From NCBI GenBank assembly GCA_964564305.1, contig CAZMAM010000032.1:1-18110 (forward strand): a DNA stretch of 18,110 nt, read 5' to 3'. Shown in pieces: positions 1 through 8,215 of this stretch. Under the pieces are notes generated by a model. It saw only the letters and a list, made by a program, of their open reading frames with translations. It was not told the origin of the DNA and searched no databases. The number at the start of each line of letters is the position of its first letter. The stretch's first letter is position 1. This DNA comes from RGIG1959 sp964564305. Lineage in GTDB: Bacteria > Bacillota > Clostridia > Oscillospirales > Acutalibacteraceae. Made by a program: the position numbers and the translations under genes.

Positions 1-16
1 AAAAAGATGGAACTGC

Positions 17-62
17 AAAAATATGGCTGAAGCCTATTAATTAGAGGCTCCCATATTTTTTT
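17..62. terminator. Bidirectional intrinsic terminator downstream of ridA
   Basis: A 10-bp outer stem (AAAAATATGG at 17-26 with CCATATTTTT at 51-60) encloses a 5-bp inner stem (31-35 with 45-49) and an AT-rich loop. On the plus strand it ends in a run of T. On the minus strand the A-rich left arm gives a T tract as well. It lies 139 bases beyond the ridA stop, so it probably ends the ilvA-ridA transcript, and it may also end a gene outside the window on the left. The stretch between it and 201 holds nothing recognisable. Confidence 0.7.
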
Positions 63-200
63 ACGGTTAATTACCGGGTTCGGTGACTCCGGTTTGTGTG
101 TCTTTTTTCGGCATCGGAATTGCAAAAATAATGTACACCCGGGGGATTTTCTTAGCCGAATGTATGGCGTTATTTCCAAAGTAAGCACAATTCCGCTGAT

Positions 201-584
201 TTATTCTCCGTTCTTTTGTGCGATGACGTCTACTTCCACCAATACTCCTTTAGGTAAGGATTTAACCGCAACACAGGATCGGGCGGGCTTTCCGGTAAAA
301 TAAGCGCCGTAGACCTCATTGAACGCCGCAAAATTTTCCATATCGGACAGATAACAAGTGGTCTTAACCGCCTGATCCAAACCGGATCCGGCGGCCTGAA
401 GCACCGCACTTAGGTTTTTCAGGACCTGATTTGTCTGCCCTTCTATAGTGGTTTCCTCCACTTTTCCCGAAACGGGATTGATGGCGATTTGCCCGGACGT
501 GAAGACAAAAGAGCCTGCGGTTACCGCCTGAGAGTAAGGCCCGATTGCTTCCGGGGCGGCATCGGTGTGAATGATTTCTGCCAT
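201..584 (-). CDS. ridA: RidA family 2-iminobutanoate/2-iminopropanoate deaminase
   Basis: This 127-residue protein has the full length of the RidA/YjgF/UK114 family, which forms trimers in the cytoplasm and hydrolyses reactive imines made by PLP enzymes such as threonine dehydratase. Visible family features are the N-terminal IGPYSQAV block (residues 14-21), the FTSGQI strand (28-33) and PARS near the C-terminus. Arg102 there corresponds to the substrate-binding arginine of the family. The ATG at 584 follows an AAGGAG ribosome binding site at good spacing. It starts 17 bases after the ilvA stop, so the two are almost certainly co-transcribed, and IlvA makes exactly the 2-aminocrotonate that RidA clears. 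Confidence 0.93.
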   Translation of the reverse strand: MAEIIHTDAAPEAIGPYSQAVTAGSFVFTSGQIAINPVSGKVEETTIEGQTNQVLKNLSAVLQAAGSGLDQAVKTTCYLSDMENFAAFNEVYGAYFTGKPARSCVAVKSLPKGVLVEVDVIAQKNGE

Positions 585-601
585 AGCTGTTTTCTCCTTT
601 T

Positions 602-1798
602 TTATTCCACCAGTTTATATCCGGCATCTGTCAGCGCATCTTTGATTTCTTTCACATGTTGATGATCCCGGGTTTCCAGTACCAACCGCAAATAACACGC
701 GGTGACGGCGGTTTCCAGCGCAGCCCGGTCGTGATATACCCCAACGACGTTTCCGCCCTTGGTGGCGACAATATCCGCAACGCTGGTCAGCTGACCGGGC
801 TTGTCTGCCAATTCCACGGTAATATCCGCCGATCGGCCGGTTTTCAACAGGCCGCGGGAGATAACGCGGGAGAGAATGGTCACATCGATATTGCCGCCGG
901 AAATCAAACAAACCGTTTTTTTGCCGGCGAGCGGGAGTTTGTCGAACATCACGGCCGCTACTGCAACCGCTCCGGCGCCTTCCGCAATCAGTTTTTGTTG
1001 TTCAATCAAGGTTAAAATCGCTGTAGAGGTTTCGTCATCGGTTACGGTGACCACATCGTCGACATAATCCCGGCAAAGCTGAAAAGTCAGTTCGCCCGCT
1101 TTTTTTACGGCGATTCCGTCCGCCACCGTAGTTGCCGACGGCAGCGCCTCAGGCTTTCCGGCATGCAGCGCGTGAACCATCGAGGCAGCTCCGCTGGCCT
1201 GTACGCCGTACACTTTGCACTGCGGGCGCAGGGATTTTATGGCGTAAGCGATTCCGGAGATTAGTCCGCCTCCGCCTACCGGAACCACCACGGCGTCTAC
1301 TCCGTCAAGCTGGTCTAAGATTTCCAGCCCGATAGTGCCTTGTCCGGCAATAACATCCTCATCATCAAACGGATGAATAAATGTATACCCTTTTTCTTCT
1401 TTTAATTGAAGCGATCTGGCGTAAGCGTCATCGTAAACGCCTTTCACCAGTTCGACTTTGGCGCCGAGGCGCTTGGTTGCTTCTACTTTGGAAATCGGGG
1501 CGCCGTCCGGAAGACAGATCAGGGAGGGTATTCCGTTTCGGGTTGCCGCCATGGCGACACCCTGCGCATGATTGCCTGCCGAACAGGCGATGACTCCTTT
1601 GCGCCGCTCTTCTTCGCTGAGCAGGGAGATTTTATACGCCGATCCGCGAACCTTAAACGAACCGGTGACCTGAAGATTTTCGGTTTTCAGGTACACGTCA
1701 CAGTTTGGATGAATGTCCGGCGCATGAATGATCGACGTTTTGCGAACGACATCTCTCAGCATATAATTGGCGTGATAGATTTTATCCAGTGTCAGCAT
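602..1798 (-). CDS. ilvA: Threonine ammonia-lyase (threonine dehydratase) with C-terminal ACT domain
   Basis: This PLP enzyme deaminates threonine to 2-oxobutanoate, the first step toward isoleucine or of threonine catabolism. The fold type II PLP domain covers about residues 1-320. The Schiff-base lysine is Lys49 in TGSFKVRG, and the phosphate-binding glycine loop reads VPVGGGGLISG. Residues from about 325 to the end form one ACT domain (begins ITVELADKPGQL), which suggests allosteric control. The 398-residue length fits the medium, single-ACT form rather than the long biosynthetic form with two ACT-like regions. The frame is open 15 codons further upstream, but the ATG at 1798 has a GGGAGG site 8-9 bases before it and the longer start would overlap the -10 box, so I use 1798. 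Whether the role is biosynthetic or catabolic cannot be told from sequence. Confidence 0.93.
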   Translation of the reverse strand: MLTLDKIYHANYMLRDVVRKTSIIHAPDIHPNCDVYLKTENLQVTGSFKVRGSAYKISLLSEEERRKGVIACSAGNHAQGVAMAATRNGIPSLICLPDGAPISKVEATKRLGAKVELVKGVYDDAYARSLQLKEEKGYTFIHPFDDEDVIAGQGTIGLEILDQLDGVDAVVVPVGGGGLISGIAYAIKSLRPQCKVYGVQASGAASMVHALHAGKPEALPSATTVADGIAVKKAGELTFQLCRDYVDDVVTVTDDETSTAILTLIEQQKLIAEGAGAVAVAAVMFDKLPLAGKKTVCLISGGNIDVTILSRVISRGLLKTGRSADITVELADKPGQLTSVADIVATKGGNVVGVYHDRAALETAVTACYLRLVLETRDHQHVKEIKDALTDAGYKLVE

Positions 1799-1834
1799 GG
1801 AAATTAGGCCTCCCGGGGTTTGCTTTCGCTTGGT

Positions 1835-1863
1835 AGCATACACTGTTTTGCGCCTTTTGTCAA
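1835..1863 (-). promoter_or_regulatory. Sigma-A type promoter of ilvA-ridA
   Basis: Reading the minus strand, TTGACA (1858-1863) is followed after exactly 17 bases by TATGCT (1835-1840). This is a perfect -35 box and a 5/6 -10 box. The start of transcription should lie near 1828, giving a leader of only about 30 bases. That is too short for a T-box or other riboswitch, so control by tRNA sensing is unlikely here. Confidence 0.8.
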
Positions 1864-1910
1864 GGTTCCGCTCTTTGGTGAACGCGGGTTTCTCCCCTAA
1901 GTTTTCCTAA

Positions 1911-2029
1911 GGCAATACCGCATAAAGATTGTCGTTCGGATGCAACGAGCAAATTGTTGTTTTATCTGACGAAAAAAATGCCCGCATATAGGCGACAAAG
2001 GCGGCAGCCGGTCTTTGGTCGGTGTTGCC
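1911..2029. repeat. Intergenic palindromic element, copy A (119 bp)
   Basis: The left end GGCAATACCGCATAAAGATT and the right end (2011-2029, ending TCGGTGTTGCC) are imperfect inverted repeats of each other. The same two ends bound the larger copy at 11773-11954. Internal blocks are also shared with it, such as GACGAAAAA and CCCGCAT in this orientation. No coding frame of note and no clear target duplication is visible. It sits between the divergent ilvA and typA promoters. Possible identities are a MITE-like non-autonomous element or a clade-specific intergenic repeat. Confidence 0.6.
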
Positions 2030-2074
2030 CTCGATAAAGGGCTCGGTGATCTCCCGCAAAACAGCCTTCCTGTC

Positions 2075-2103
2075 TTTACTTTGACCGCACGTCGTGGTAT
2101 AAT
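2075..2103 (+). promoter_or_regulatory. Probable promoter of the typA-comEC-holA-rnmV unit
   Basis: TTTACT (2075-2080) and a consensus TATAAT (2098-2103) are separated by 17 bases. If used, it gives a leader of about 280 bases ahead of typA that carries repeat copy B. No equally good promoter is visible closer to typA. The -35 box matches only 4 of 6 consensus positions. Confidence 0.6.
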
Positions 2104-2130
2104 GGCAACCATCAAACGGGAAATTGTTAG

Positions 2131-2165
2131 GGAAATACCGCATAAGGATTGTCGTGCGTGAAGCG
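2131..2165. repeat. Intergenic repeat, copy B (one end recognisable)
   Basis: GGAAATACCGCATAAGGATT followed by GTCGTGCG matches the left end of copies A and C with about two changes in the first 20 bases. Weak similarity to copy C may continue for another 30-40 bases (GCGGCAG and following). I cannot place a convincing right end, so this may be a decayed or truncated copy. It lies inside the predicted typA leader. Confidence 0.5.
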
Positions 2166-2390
2166 GCGCGGCAGCTGTTTCTTGTGTGATTTTTCAGACA
2201 CAGAGGACTCTGGTAGCGGTTCTCCGTGATTAGTTGCCTTGCCGGCTCATTTTGTTTCACAGCGCGTTACGCGAACGGTATGAGAATGAAATGGCCGTAT
2301 TTTGTTCGCTGTTCGGTGTTTTCCGGTCGGCTTTTTCGGGGAAAATAGCTGTTTGTACAGACGTGTTATCATATAAAGGAGATTTAATCC

Positions 2391-4214
2391 ATGGAAACAA
2401 GGGAAAATCTGCGTAATATTGCCATCATCGCCCATGTGGATCACGGCAAGACCACGTTGGTGGATCAACTGCTGCGACAGAGTGGCGTTTTTCGCGACAA
2501 TGAGCAGGTGGCGGAACGCGTGATGGATTCCGGTGATTTGGAAAGAGAGCGGGGCATCACAATTTTGGCCAAAAACACCGCCATTAAAGTGGGGGATACC
2601 AAAATTAATATTGTGGATACGCCCGGTCACGCGGATTTTGGCGGAGAAGTGGAGCGCATCCTGATGATGGTTGACGGGGTACTTTTACTGGTGGATGCTT
2701 TTGAGGGATGTATGCCGCAAACACGGTTTGTTTTAAAAAAAGCGCTTGGTTTGGGGAAGAAACCACTGGTGGTTATCAACAAAATCGATCGTGAAGGTGC
2801 CCGGCCATCGGAAGTGATTGACGAGCTTCTGGATTTGTTTATCGAATTAGGCGCCAGCGAAGAACAGCTGGATTTTCCGGTGGTTTATGCCTCGGCAAAG
2901 GACGGCTATGCTTCCTTGGATCCCACGGTCCGTTCGGGGAATATGAAGCCGCTGACGGATGCTATTTTGCAATATATTCCCGCGCCGCAGGGCGATTCTC
3001 AGGGCCCGCTGCAAATTTTATTTTCCAATATCGATTACGATGATTATATCGGAAGAGTGGGCATTGGCCGGGTTGAGCGGGGAACGGTTAAAACCGGTCA
3101 GTCGGTTGTTCTGTGTCGTGCAAACGGAAGTACGCTCCCGTCCCGCATCGGAAAGTTGTACCAGTTTGAGGGTTTGCGCAGAGTGGAGTGCGAATCCGCA
3201 TCATTGGGGGATATCATCGCAGTGAGCGGCATACCGACGTTAAATATCGGCGAAACCGCTTGTGATTCCGATCATCCTCAGGCGCTGGCTTTTGTGCATA
3301 TCGACGAGCCGACTATTTCCATGCTTTTTATGGTCAACAACAGCCCGTTTGCAGGAAGAGAAGGCAAGTATGTGACTTCCCGTAACCTGCGTGACCGTCT
3401 TTTTAAGGAAGTGCAGACCAATGTCAGTATGCGCGTGAGGGAAACAGACAGTACCGATGCGTTTGAAGTATCCGGAAGAGGAGAATTACATCTTTCGATT
3501 CTCATTGAAACCATGCGCCGGGAGGGATATGAATTTGCGGTTTCCAACCCAAGGGTAATTTATAAAAAAGAGGGCGAAACACTTTTGGAGCCGATGGAGC
3601 TTTTGATGATTGAAGTACCCGAAACATATGTCGGTTCGGTGATGGAAGCGCTCGGTACCCGGAAAGCGGAACTGGTGAATATGGGCACCCGGGATACGGG
3701 GGAAAGCCATCTGGAATTTCGCATTCCTTCCCGCGGCCTGATGGGTTATCGTCAGCAGTTTCTCACGGATACCAACGGAAACGGGATTATGAACAGTGTT
3801 TTTGACGGGTATGAACCGTATAAAGGAGAAATTCAAAAGCGTCAGCAGGGATCGCTGATTTCCTTTGAAACCGGGGAAACCACAAGTTACGGCCTGTTCA
3901 ATGCCCAAGAGAGGGGAGAGATGTTTATTGGCCCCGCCGTTGAGGTTTACGAGGGTATGATCGTCGGCCAGTCTCCCAAAAATGAGGATATCACCGTAAA
4001 TGTCTGCAAGAAGAAACATGTAACCAATATGCGCGCCGCCGGTTCGGATGAAGCGCTTAGATTGGTGCCTCCCACAGTGCTCTCACTGGAGCAGTCACTG
4101 GAATTTATTAACGATGACGAGCTGGTGGAAGTGACGCCCAAAAATATCCGGTTGCGCAAACGCATTTTATCTCATGAACAGCGCATGAAAGAAGCGGCAA
4201 GAAAGAAACAGTAA
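2391..4214 (+). CDS. typA: Ribosome-associated translational GTPase TypA/BipA
   Basis: This elongation-factor-like GTPase binds the ribosome and acts in ribosome assembly and stress or low-temperature adaptation. All G motifs are intact: AHVDHGKTT (14-22), RGIT of switch I (54-57), DTPGH (76-80) and NKID (130-133). EF-G-like domains II, III and V follow, then the BipA-specific C-terminal domain. The 607-residue length is the usual full size. AAAGGAGAT lies 8 bases before the ATG. It is the first gene of a plus-strand unit, with comEC starting 24 bases after its stop. Confidence 0.97.
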   Translation: METRENLRNIAIIAHVDHGKTTLVDQLLRQSGVFRDNEQVAERVMDSGDLERERGITILAKNTAIKVGDTKINIVDTPGHADFGGEVERILMMVDGVLLLVDAFEGCMPQTRFVLKKALGLGKKPLVVINKIDREGARPSEVIDELLDLFIELGASEEQLDFPVVYASAKDGYASLDPTVRSGNMKPLTDAILQYIPAPQGDSQGPLQILFSNIDYDDYIGRVGIGRVERGTVKTGQSVVLCRANGSTLPSRIGKLYQFEGLRRVECESASLGDIIAVSGIPTLNIGETACDSDHPQALAFVHIDEPTISMLFMVNNSPFAGREGKYVTSRNLRDRLFKEVQTNVSMRVRETDSTDAFEVSGRGELHLSILIETMRREGYEFAVSNPRVIYKKEGETLLEPMELLMIEVPETYVGSVMEALGTRKAELVNMGTRDTGESHLEFRIPSRGLMGYRQQFLTDTNGNGIMNSVFDGYEPYKGEIQKRQQGSLISFETGETTSYGLFNAQERGEMFIGPAVEVYEGMIVGQSPKNEDITVNVCKKKHVTNMRAAGSDEALRLVPPTVLSLEQSLEFINDDELVEVTPKNIRLRKRILSHEQRMKEAARKKQ

Positions 4215-4238
4215 CCATCCGATTGGCGAGGAAAATTC

Positions 4239-6428
4239 ATGAAAAACCGGCCATTTTTTCTTTTTGGGCTTTTTGCTTTTGCGGCGGCGCTGTGTGTGCT
4301 GGCGCTGCCTATGTGGGCGCTGGTGGCGATTGCAGGCGGATTGCTGATTTCGGTTGCCGCGGTATGGTTGTTTCCTTCGTTTCGTTCGGTTCGGATCGTG
4401 TGGAGCGTGGCGTCGGTTGCCGCGCTGTTGGTGGGCGGGCTGTTTCTTCTCAAGCTGTTTTCGCAAGTTTATCCGCTGACTGCTCTGGACGGTGCATCGG
4501 CTCAGGTGACGGTGCGCGTTTTGGCCCCCGCCTCTTCGGAGGATTCGGTCATTGCTGAAGTGGAAACAGGTGATTTGCCACGCGGCGCAAGATTGTGTTT
4601 GTGGTTAAAAATTGAGGAGACCGCTGTTCCGGGTGAAAGGCTTGCCGGAGAAGTGACGCTGACCGCCGCGATGAAAACGGGAGAAAAAGATGCCTATGCG
4701 CTTTCCGGAGGAAGTTATCTGTATGCGTGGACCGAGGGTGAGCCTCTTGTCGACGCCGGTTCAGGCGAACGGTCTCGCCTTTCGGATCTGATTTTCACTT
4801 TGCAAAATCGTATTCGTGAAAGTCTTCACGATCATATGCAGTCCGATGCTGCAGGAATCTGTCAGAGCGTTTTGCTTGGTGATCGGTCGGCACTTTCCGA
4901 GGCAACTCAGCGCGCTTTTCGCAACAGCGGTGTATATCACTTGTTGGCGGTATCCGGTCTTCACCTTTCCGTAATTACCGGAGCTTTGCTTTTTTTGCTT
5001 CGACGTATGAGGTGCCCCCGCCGGCTGAGTTCGGTATTAACCATGGTTGGTGTGCTGTTTTTTATGATGCTTTGCGGATTTACGCCTTCGGTAATGCGGG
5101 CGGGGATCATGACTTTGCTGATGTTGGCCGCTTTACTTGTCTATCGGCGGGCCGATGGCCTGAATTCGCTTGGGGCGGCCGCTTTGTTGATGCTGGTAAT
5201 CGATCCATTTTCTGCGGCGGATATCGGTATGCAGCTTTCCTTTGCGGCGTCGCTCGGTTTGCTGACGCTGTTTCCCGCTTGGGAGCGGGGAGTAACCGGA
5301 CGAATTTCTACCCACCGGTTTTGGGGCGCCTGTCTGCGATCGGCAGTTTCCGCTTTGGGTGTATCGCTGTGTGCGTCGGCATTTACCTTACCGCTTACGG
5401 CTTTGTATTTTGGTGAGTTGTCTTTGCTGTTTCTGCCTGCTAATTTGTTATGTGTGCTTCCGGCGTCCGCTATGCTGGTGCTGTGTGCTTTGGCGTTGCT
5501 TATCGGTTTTATTCCTTACGTCGGCGTTATTGCAACTCCGCTTTTTTGGCTGGCACAGGGATTGGCGGGATGGTTGTACGGTGTCACCGGATTTTTATCT
5601 TCTCTTCCGTTTTCCGCATTGTTCCATGTTCCGCCTTATCTTGTTGCGTGGCTTTTTATTGCCGCTTTGTTTCTGTTTATCGCCGTCAAATGGCGGCCAA
5701 AAGCGGGTTTTAAATTCGTTTTGTGTTTTTTGGCCGGAATTCTGCCGCTCGCGTCTTTGTGCTTTGGCCTGCTTCGATCCGGTGTGACTACTGTCACGGC
5801 GGTGCGGGGAGATTCCGTATCGCTTTTGCTGGAAACCGACGGAGAATACTCGGCGGTTTTCGGCGGAGATCAAAAGGCCCTTTCTTCATTGGCGGATACG
5901 GCGGAATCTCACGGCGTCAGACGTTTAAAATGGCTGTTGTGGCTCAATGAAGGATCGGCGCAATCGCTGGATTTTTCCGTTTTTCCTTGGGAAACCGAAG
6001 ATCTTATTCTTCCGGATCCGCCTGAGGCGTATGCTAATCTCCCTAAAGCGGAGCACCGTTTCACATTGGAGGACGACGCTTTCGCGCAACTTTCCGATCG
6101 GGCAATTGTGAATCGCATTGGAGATTTTTATCGGCTTGAGGATAGAGAGACGTCTCTTTTGATCGGACTTTCGGGAGCGGATGCGGCACAACTGAAGGAA
6201 GAATGGCGCACGCCGGATGTGTTGCTTTATCAAACGCTTTTGCCTCTTCATACCGATTGCCTGCGCATTAAGGTGGCAGTGTGTTTTTGTACGATTTCCG
6301 ACAGTGACAGAATGGGGGATGCGCCGTGTGGAGCGTCTTCTCAGTGGGTTGCGGCGAAAAATAGCGTTTCTTTTATGACGAAAGGCCGCGGAGATATTAC
6401 TCGAGTATGGTGGGATAAACAGCGATGA
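4239..6428 (+). CDS. comEC: ComEC/Rec2-type DNA uptake channel with degenerate C-terminal domain
   Basis: ComEC is the inner-membrane channel that passes single-stranded DNA during natural transformation. The 729-residue protein opens with hydrophobic segments (residues 1-75), then a soluble OB-like DUF4131 region (about 85-165). The competence domain follows with its signature HLLAVSGLHLS (234-244) and a series of membrane helices up to about residue 515. The last 215 residues align in outline with the ComEC metallo-beta-lactamase-like domain (AVRGDS near 522-527, GVRRLKWLLWL near 559-569). The expected HxHxDH ligand motif is absent, so this part is probably not catalytic. The start follows a GAGGA site. 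Its stop overlaps the holA start as ATGA (6425-6428), which suggests translational coupling. Other competence genes are not in the window, so transformability cannot be inferred. Confidence 0.88.
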   Translation: MKNRPFFLFGLFAFAAALCVLALPMWALVAIAGGLLISVAAVWLFPSFRSVRIVWSVASVAALLVGGLFLLKLFSQVYPLTALDGASAQVTVRVLAPASSEDSVIAEVETGDLPRGARLCLWLKIEETAVPGERLAGEVTLTAAMKTGEKDAYALSGGSYLYAWTEGEPLVDAGSGERSRLSDLIFTLQNRIRESLHDHMQSDAAGICQSVLLGDRSALSEATQRAFRNSGVYHLLAVSGLHLSVITGALLFLLRRMRCPRRLSSVLTMVGVLFFMMLCGFTPSVMRAGIMTLLMLAALLVYRRADGLNSLGAAALLMLVIDPFSAADIGMQLSFAASLGLLTLFPAWERGVTGRISTHRFWGACLRSAVSALGVSLCASAFTLPLTALYFGELSLLFLPANLLCVLPASAMLVLCALALLIGFIPYVGVIATPLFWLAQGLAGWLYGVTGFLSSLPFSALFHVPPYLVAWLFIAALFLFIAVKWRPKAGFKFVLCFLAGILPLASLCFGLLRSGVTTVTAVRGDSVSLLLETDGEYSAVFGGDQKALSSLADTAESHGVRRLKWLLWLNEGSAQSLDFSVFPWETEDLILPDPPEAYANLPKAEHRFTLEDDAFAQLSDRAIVNRIGDFYRLEDRETSLLIGLSGADAAQLKEEWRTPDVLLYQTLLPLHTDCLRIKVAVCFCTISDSDRMGDAPCGASSQWVAAKNSVSFMTKGRGDITRVWWDKQR

Positions 6429-7468
6429 AATGGACGGAACAGCAACTGAAGAACGCACTTCGCGGCGGCGATATTTCTCCGCTTTACCTTTTGTACGGTG
6501 ACGAACCATATTTCACAGCGCAGTATGCGAAAAAAATTGTGAAACAGGTTGTTCCTTCGGATGATTCGGCCGATTTCAATCTGCATTTGTTTGATGGCGA
6601 CAGCTTTTCTGTTGATGAACTGGAATCCGTCGTTCAGGCTGCTCCTTTTATGGGGGAGTACAATTGCGTATGGATGCGGGAGTACGATCCGGCTTCTTCC
6701 AACGCACAGATCAAGCGGATAGAAAATTTACTCACATCGGTTCAGTTGCCCAGTGTGTTGCTTTTTTCCGTAACCGTCTGGAACGCCGAAAAAGCGAAAA
6801 GTGCCAAATGGAAAGCGTTCATTGCCAAGATTCAGAAATTGGGCGTATCCGTTTTTTTTGAACGGCGTACTTCGGCACAGACTGTCGATATTTTGTGCAG
6901 AGGGGCAAAAAAACGGGGATGTTTGCTTTCCCGTGCGGAAGCTTCCGCTATGTCGGAGCGTTGCGGTGAAGATCTGACTTTGCTGCTTTCGGAATTGGAT
7001 AAGCTCTGCTCCGTTGCTCAGGGGGGAGAGATCACCGTCGAGTTGGTGCATGCCGTCTGTGCGCAGCGGCTGGAAGCATCGGTGTATGAGCTTTCCAAGG
7101 CATTGCTTTCTCGGCGGTATGACACCGCTTACGATGTGATTTCCCGGTTATTTTCTCTGGGGGAAGAGCCCGTTCGAATTTTGGCGGTATTGTCGGAAAG
7201 TTATGTTGATTTATATCGTGCAAAAACCGCTTCTACAGCGGGAATAACGGCAGAAAATGCGGCGGAAGTTTTTTCGTTGAAGGGCAGGGAATTTCGCCTG
7301 CGCAACGCCGCCAGGGACTGCCGTCAGCTTTCCGAGAGCCAGATTATCAAAAGCCTTCAGTGGTTGGCGCTTGCCGATTCCCGCATGAAAGGCGGATCAC
7401 AGGCAAGCCATCGCACATTGCTGGATGAAACGGTTGCGGGCTTGATTATGATTGCCAAAGCGGGATGA
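6425..7468 (+). CDS. holA: DNA polymerase III subunit delta (clamp loader)
   Basis: HolA opens the beta sliding clamp as part of the clamp-loader complex. The 347-residue length is typical. The N-terminal block PLYLLYGDEPYF (19-30) is the family's recognisable start, followed by the AAA+-like domain without a functional Walker A, as expected for delta. A C-terminal helical part ends in the usual SRMKGG-containing region. The order comEC-holA is common in Firmicutes. The ATG overlaps the comEC stop by four bases and has only a weak GGGAT upstream, so expression probably relies on coupling. RNase M5-like follows after 4 bases. Confidence 0.93.
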   Translation: MKWTEQQLKNALRGGDISPLYLLYGDEPYFTAQYAKKIVKQVVPSDDSADFNLHLFDGDSFSVDELESVVQAAPFMGEYNCVWMREYDPASSNAQIKRIENLLTSVQLPSVLLFSVTVWNAEKAKSAKWKAFIAKIQKLGVSVFFERRTSAQTVDILCRGAKKRGCLLSRAEASAMSERCGEDLTLLLSELDKLCSVAQGGEITVELVHAVCAQRLEASVYELSKALLSRRYDTAYDVISRLFSLGEEPVRILAVLSESYVDLYRAKTASTAGITAENAAEVFSLKGREFRLRNAARDCRQLSESQIIKSLQWLALADSRMKGGSQASHRTLLDETVAGLIMIAKAG

Positions 7469-7472
7469 TAAC

Positions 7473-8069
7473 ATGCTTCGAATCACAGAAGCCGTCGCGG
7501 TGGAGGGTAAATGCGACGCCGTTAAGCTTCGTGAATTTCTGGATACCCTGATTATTCCGACAAACGGTTTCCGTATTTACAGAGATCGGAGCACCGTTGC
7601 GCTTTTGCGCCGTTTAGCGGAGGAAAGGGGATTGGTGATTCTTACGGACAGCGATGCCGCTGGGTTTCAAATTCGCAATTATATTGCTTCCTGTATTTCT
7701 CCCAAACTGCTGAAGCACGCTTATATTCCTCCGGTTACGGGAAAAGAACGCCGAAAACCGTTGCCTTCCAAAGAGGGATTGCTGGGTGTAGAGGGCATGA
7801 ATTCGCAGGTGATTGTTCGCGCGTTGCTTTGTGCGGGAGTTACGCCGGCCGGCAAACAGCCGTTGCCGCATCTCCGGTTTATGAACACGACTCGCCTGTA
7901 CGAAGACGGATTATCCGGTCAACAAAACAGTCGAAAAAAGCGGAAGGCCGTATGCGCCGCTTTGGGTTTGCCGGATTATCTGAGCTGTGCTCGGTTGGCG
8001 GAGGTACTCAACGCGGCTTTTCGGGAAGAGGAGTACTTGGCGGCGCTTTCCGTTTCGGAACGCTCTTGA
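7473..8069 (+). CDS. rnmV: Ribonuclease M5-like toprim protein (DUF4093 C-terminus)
   Basis: RNase M5 matures the 5' and 3' ends of 5S rRNA in Gram-positive bacteria. The toprim domain shows the catalytic glutamate in VEGKCD (Glu11) and the DxD pair in LTDSDAAG (Asp59, Asp61). The family blocks GKERRKPLPSKEGLLGVEG and the C-terminal DUF4093 region follow, for 198 residues in total. The acidic residue normally following EGR/EGK in the Bacillus enzyme is Cys here, and the gene neighbours holA rather than ksgA. This fits the divergent clostridial branch, so the exact substrate is inferred. I chose the ATG at 7473 because MLRITEAVAVEG matches the family start. A TTG at 7452 would add 7 residues and overlap holA. 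Confidence 0.85.
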   Translation: MLRITEAVAVEGKCDAVKLREFLDTLIIPTNGFRIYRDRSTVALLRRLAEERGLVILTDSDAAGFQIRNYIASCISPKLLKHAYIPPVTGKERRKPLPSKEGLLGVEGMNSQVIVRALLCAGVTPAGKQPLPHLRFMNTTRLYEDGLSGQQNSRKKRKAVCAALGLPDYLSCARLAEVLNAAFREEEYLAALSVSERS

Positions 8070-8092
8070 AAAGCAGCATATGAAAAAAATAG

Positions 8093-8124
8093 GCAAAGAA
8101 GCCGGAGCAATCCGGCTTCTTTGC
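8093..8124. terminator. Strong hairpin terminator between convergent rnmV and nadE
   Basis: A perfect 14-bp stem (8093-8106 with 8111-8124, arm GCAAAGAAGCCGGA) carries a GCAA tetraloop. The A7 run just before it (8083-8089) becomes a T tract on the minus strand, so it is best suited to ending the nadE transcript. On the plus strand the downstream ACTTTATT is less T-rich but may still stop rnmV transcripts. Confidence 0.8.
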
Positions 8125-8149
8125 ACTTTATTGGAGAAGCATTGCGAGG

Positions 8150-8210
8150 TATACCGCAAAAGGCCGGATCAAACGAAGATTCGCATACACACCGGCACTT
8201 TTGTGCGATA
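8150..8210. repeat. Inverted repeat in the rnmV/nadE intergenic region
   Basis: TATACCGCAAAAGGCCGG (8150-8167) pairs imperfectly with the complement of CCGGCACTTTTGTGCGATA (8192-8210) around a 24-base loop. The outer ends resemble the ends of the intergenic elements at 1911 and 11773 (AATACCGCA and TTTGTGCGGT). It may be a short or decayed member of that family or simply a second terminator-like hairpin. Confidence 0.45.
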
Positions 8211-8215
8211 ACAAC

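Noticed and set aside
94..303. 69-residue plus-strand frame at the window start
   Set aside because: It overlaps the end of ridA on the opposite strand, lacks an SD and looks random.
1406..1807. 133-residue plus-strand frame opposite ilvA
   Set aside because: It is a shadow of the PLP enzyme gene, with no SD or recognisable protein features.
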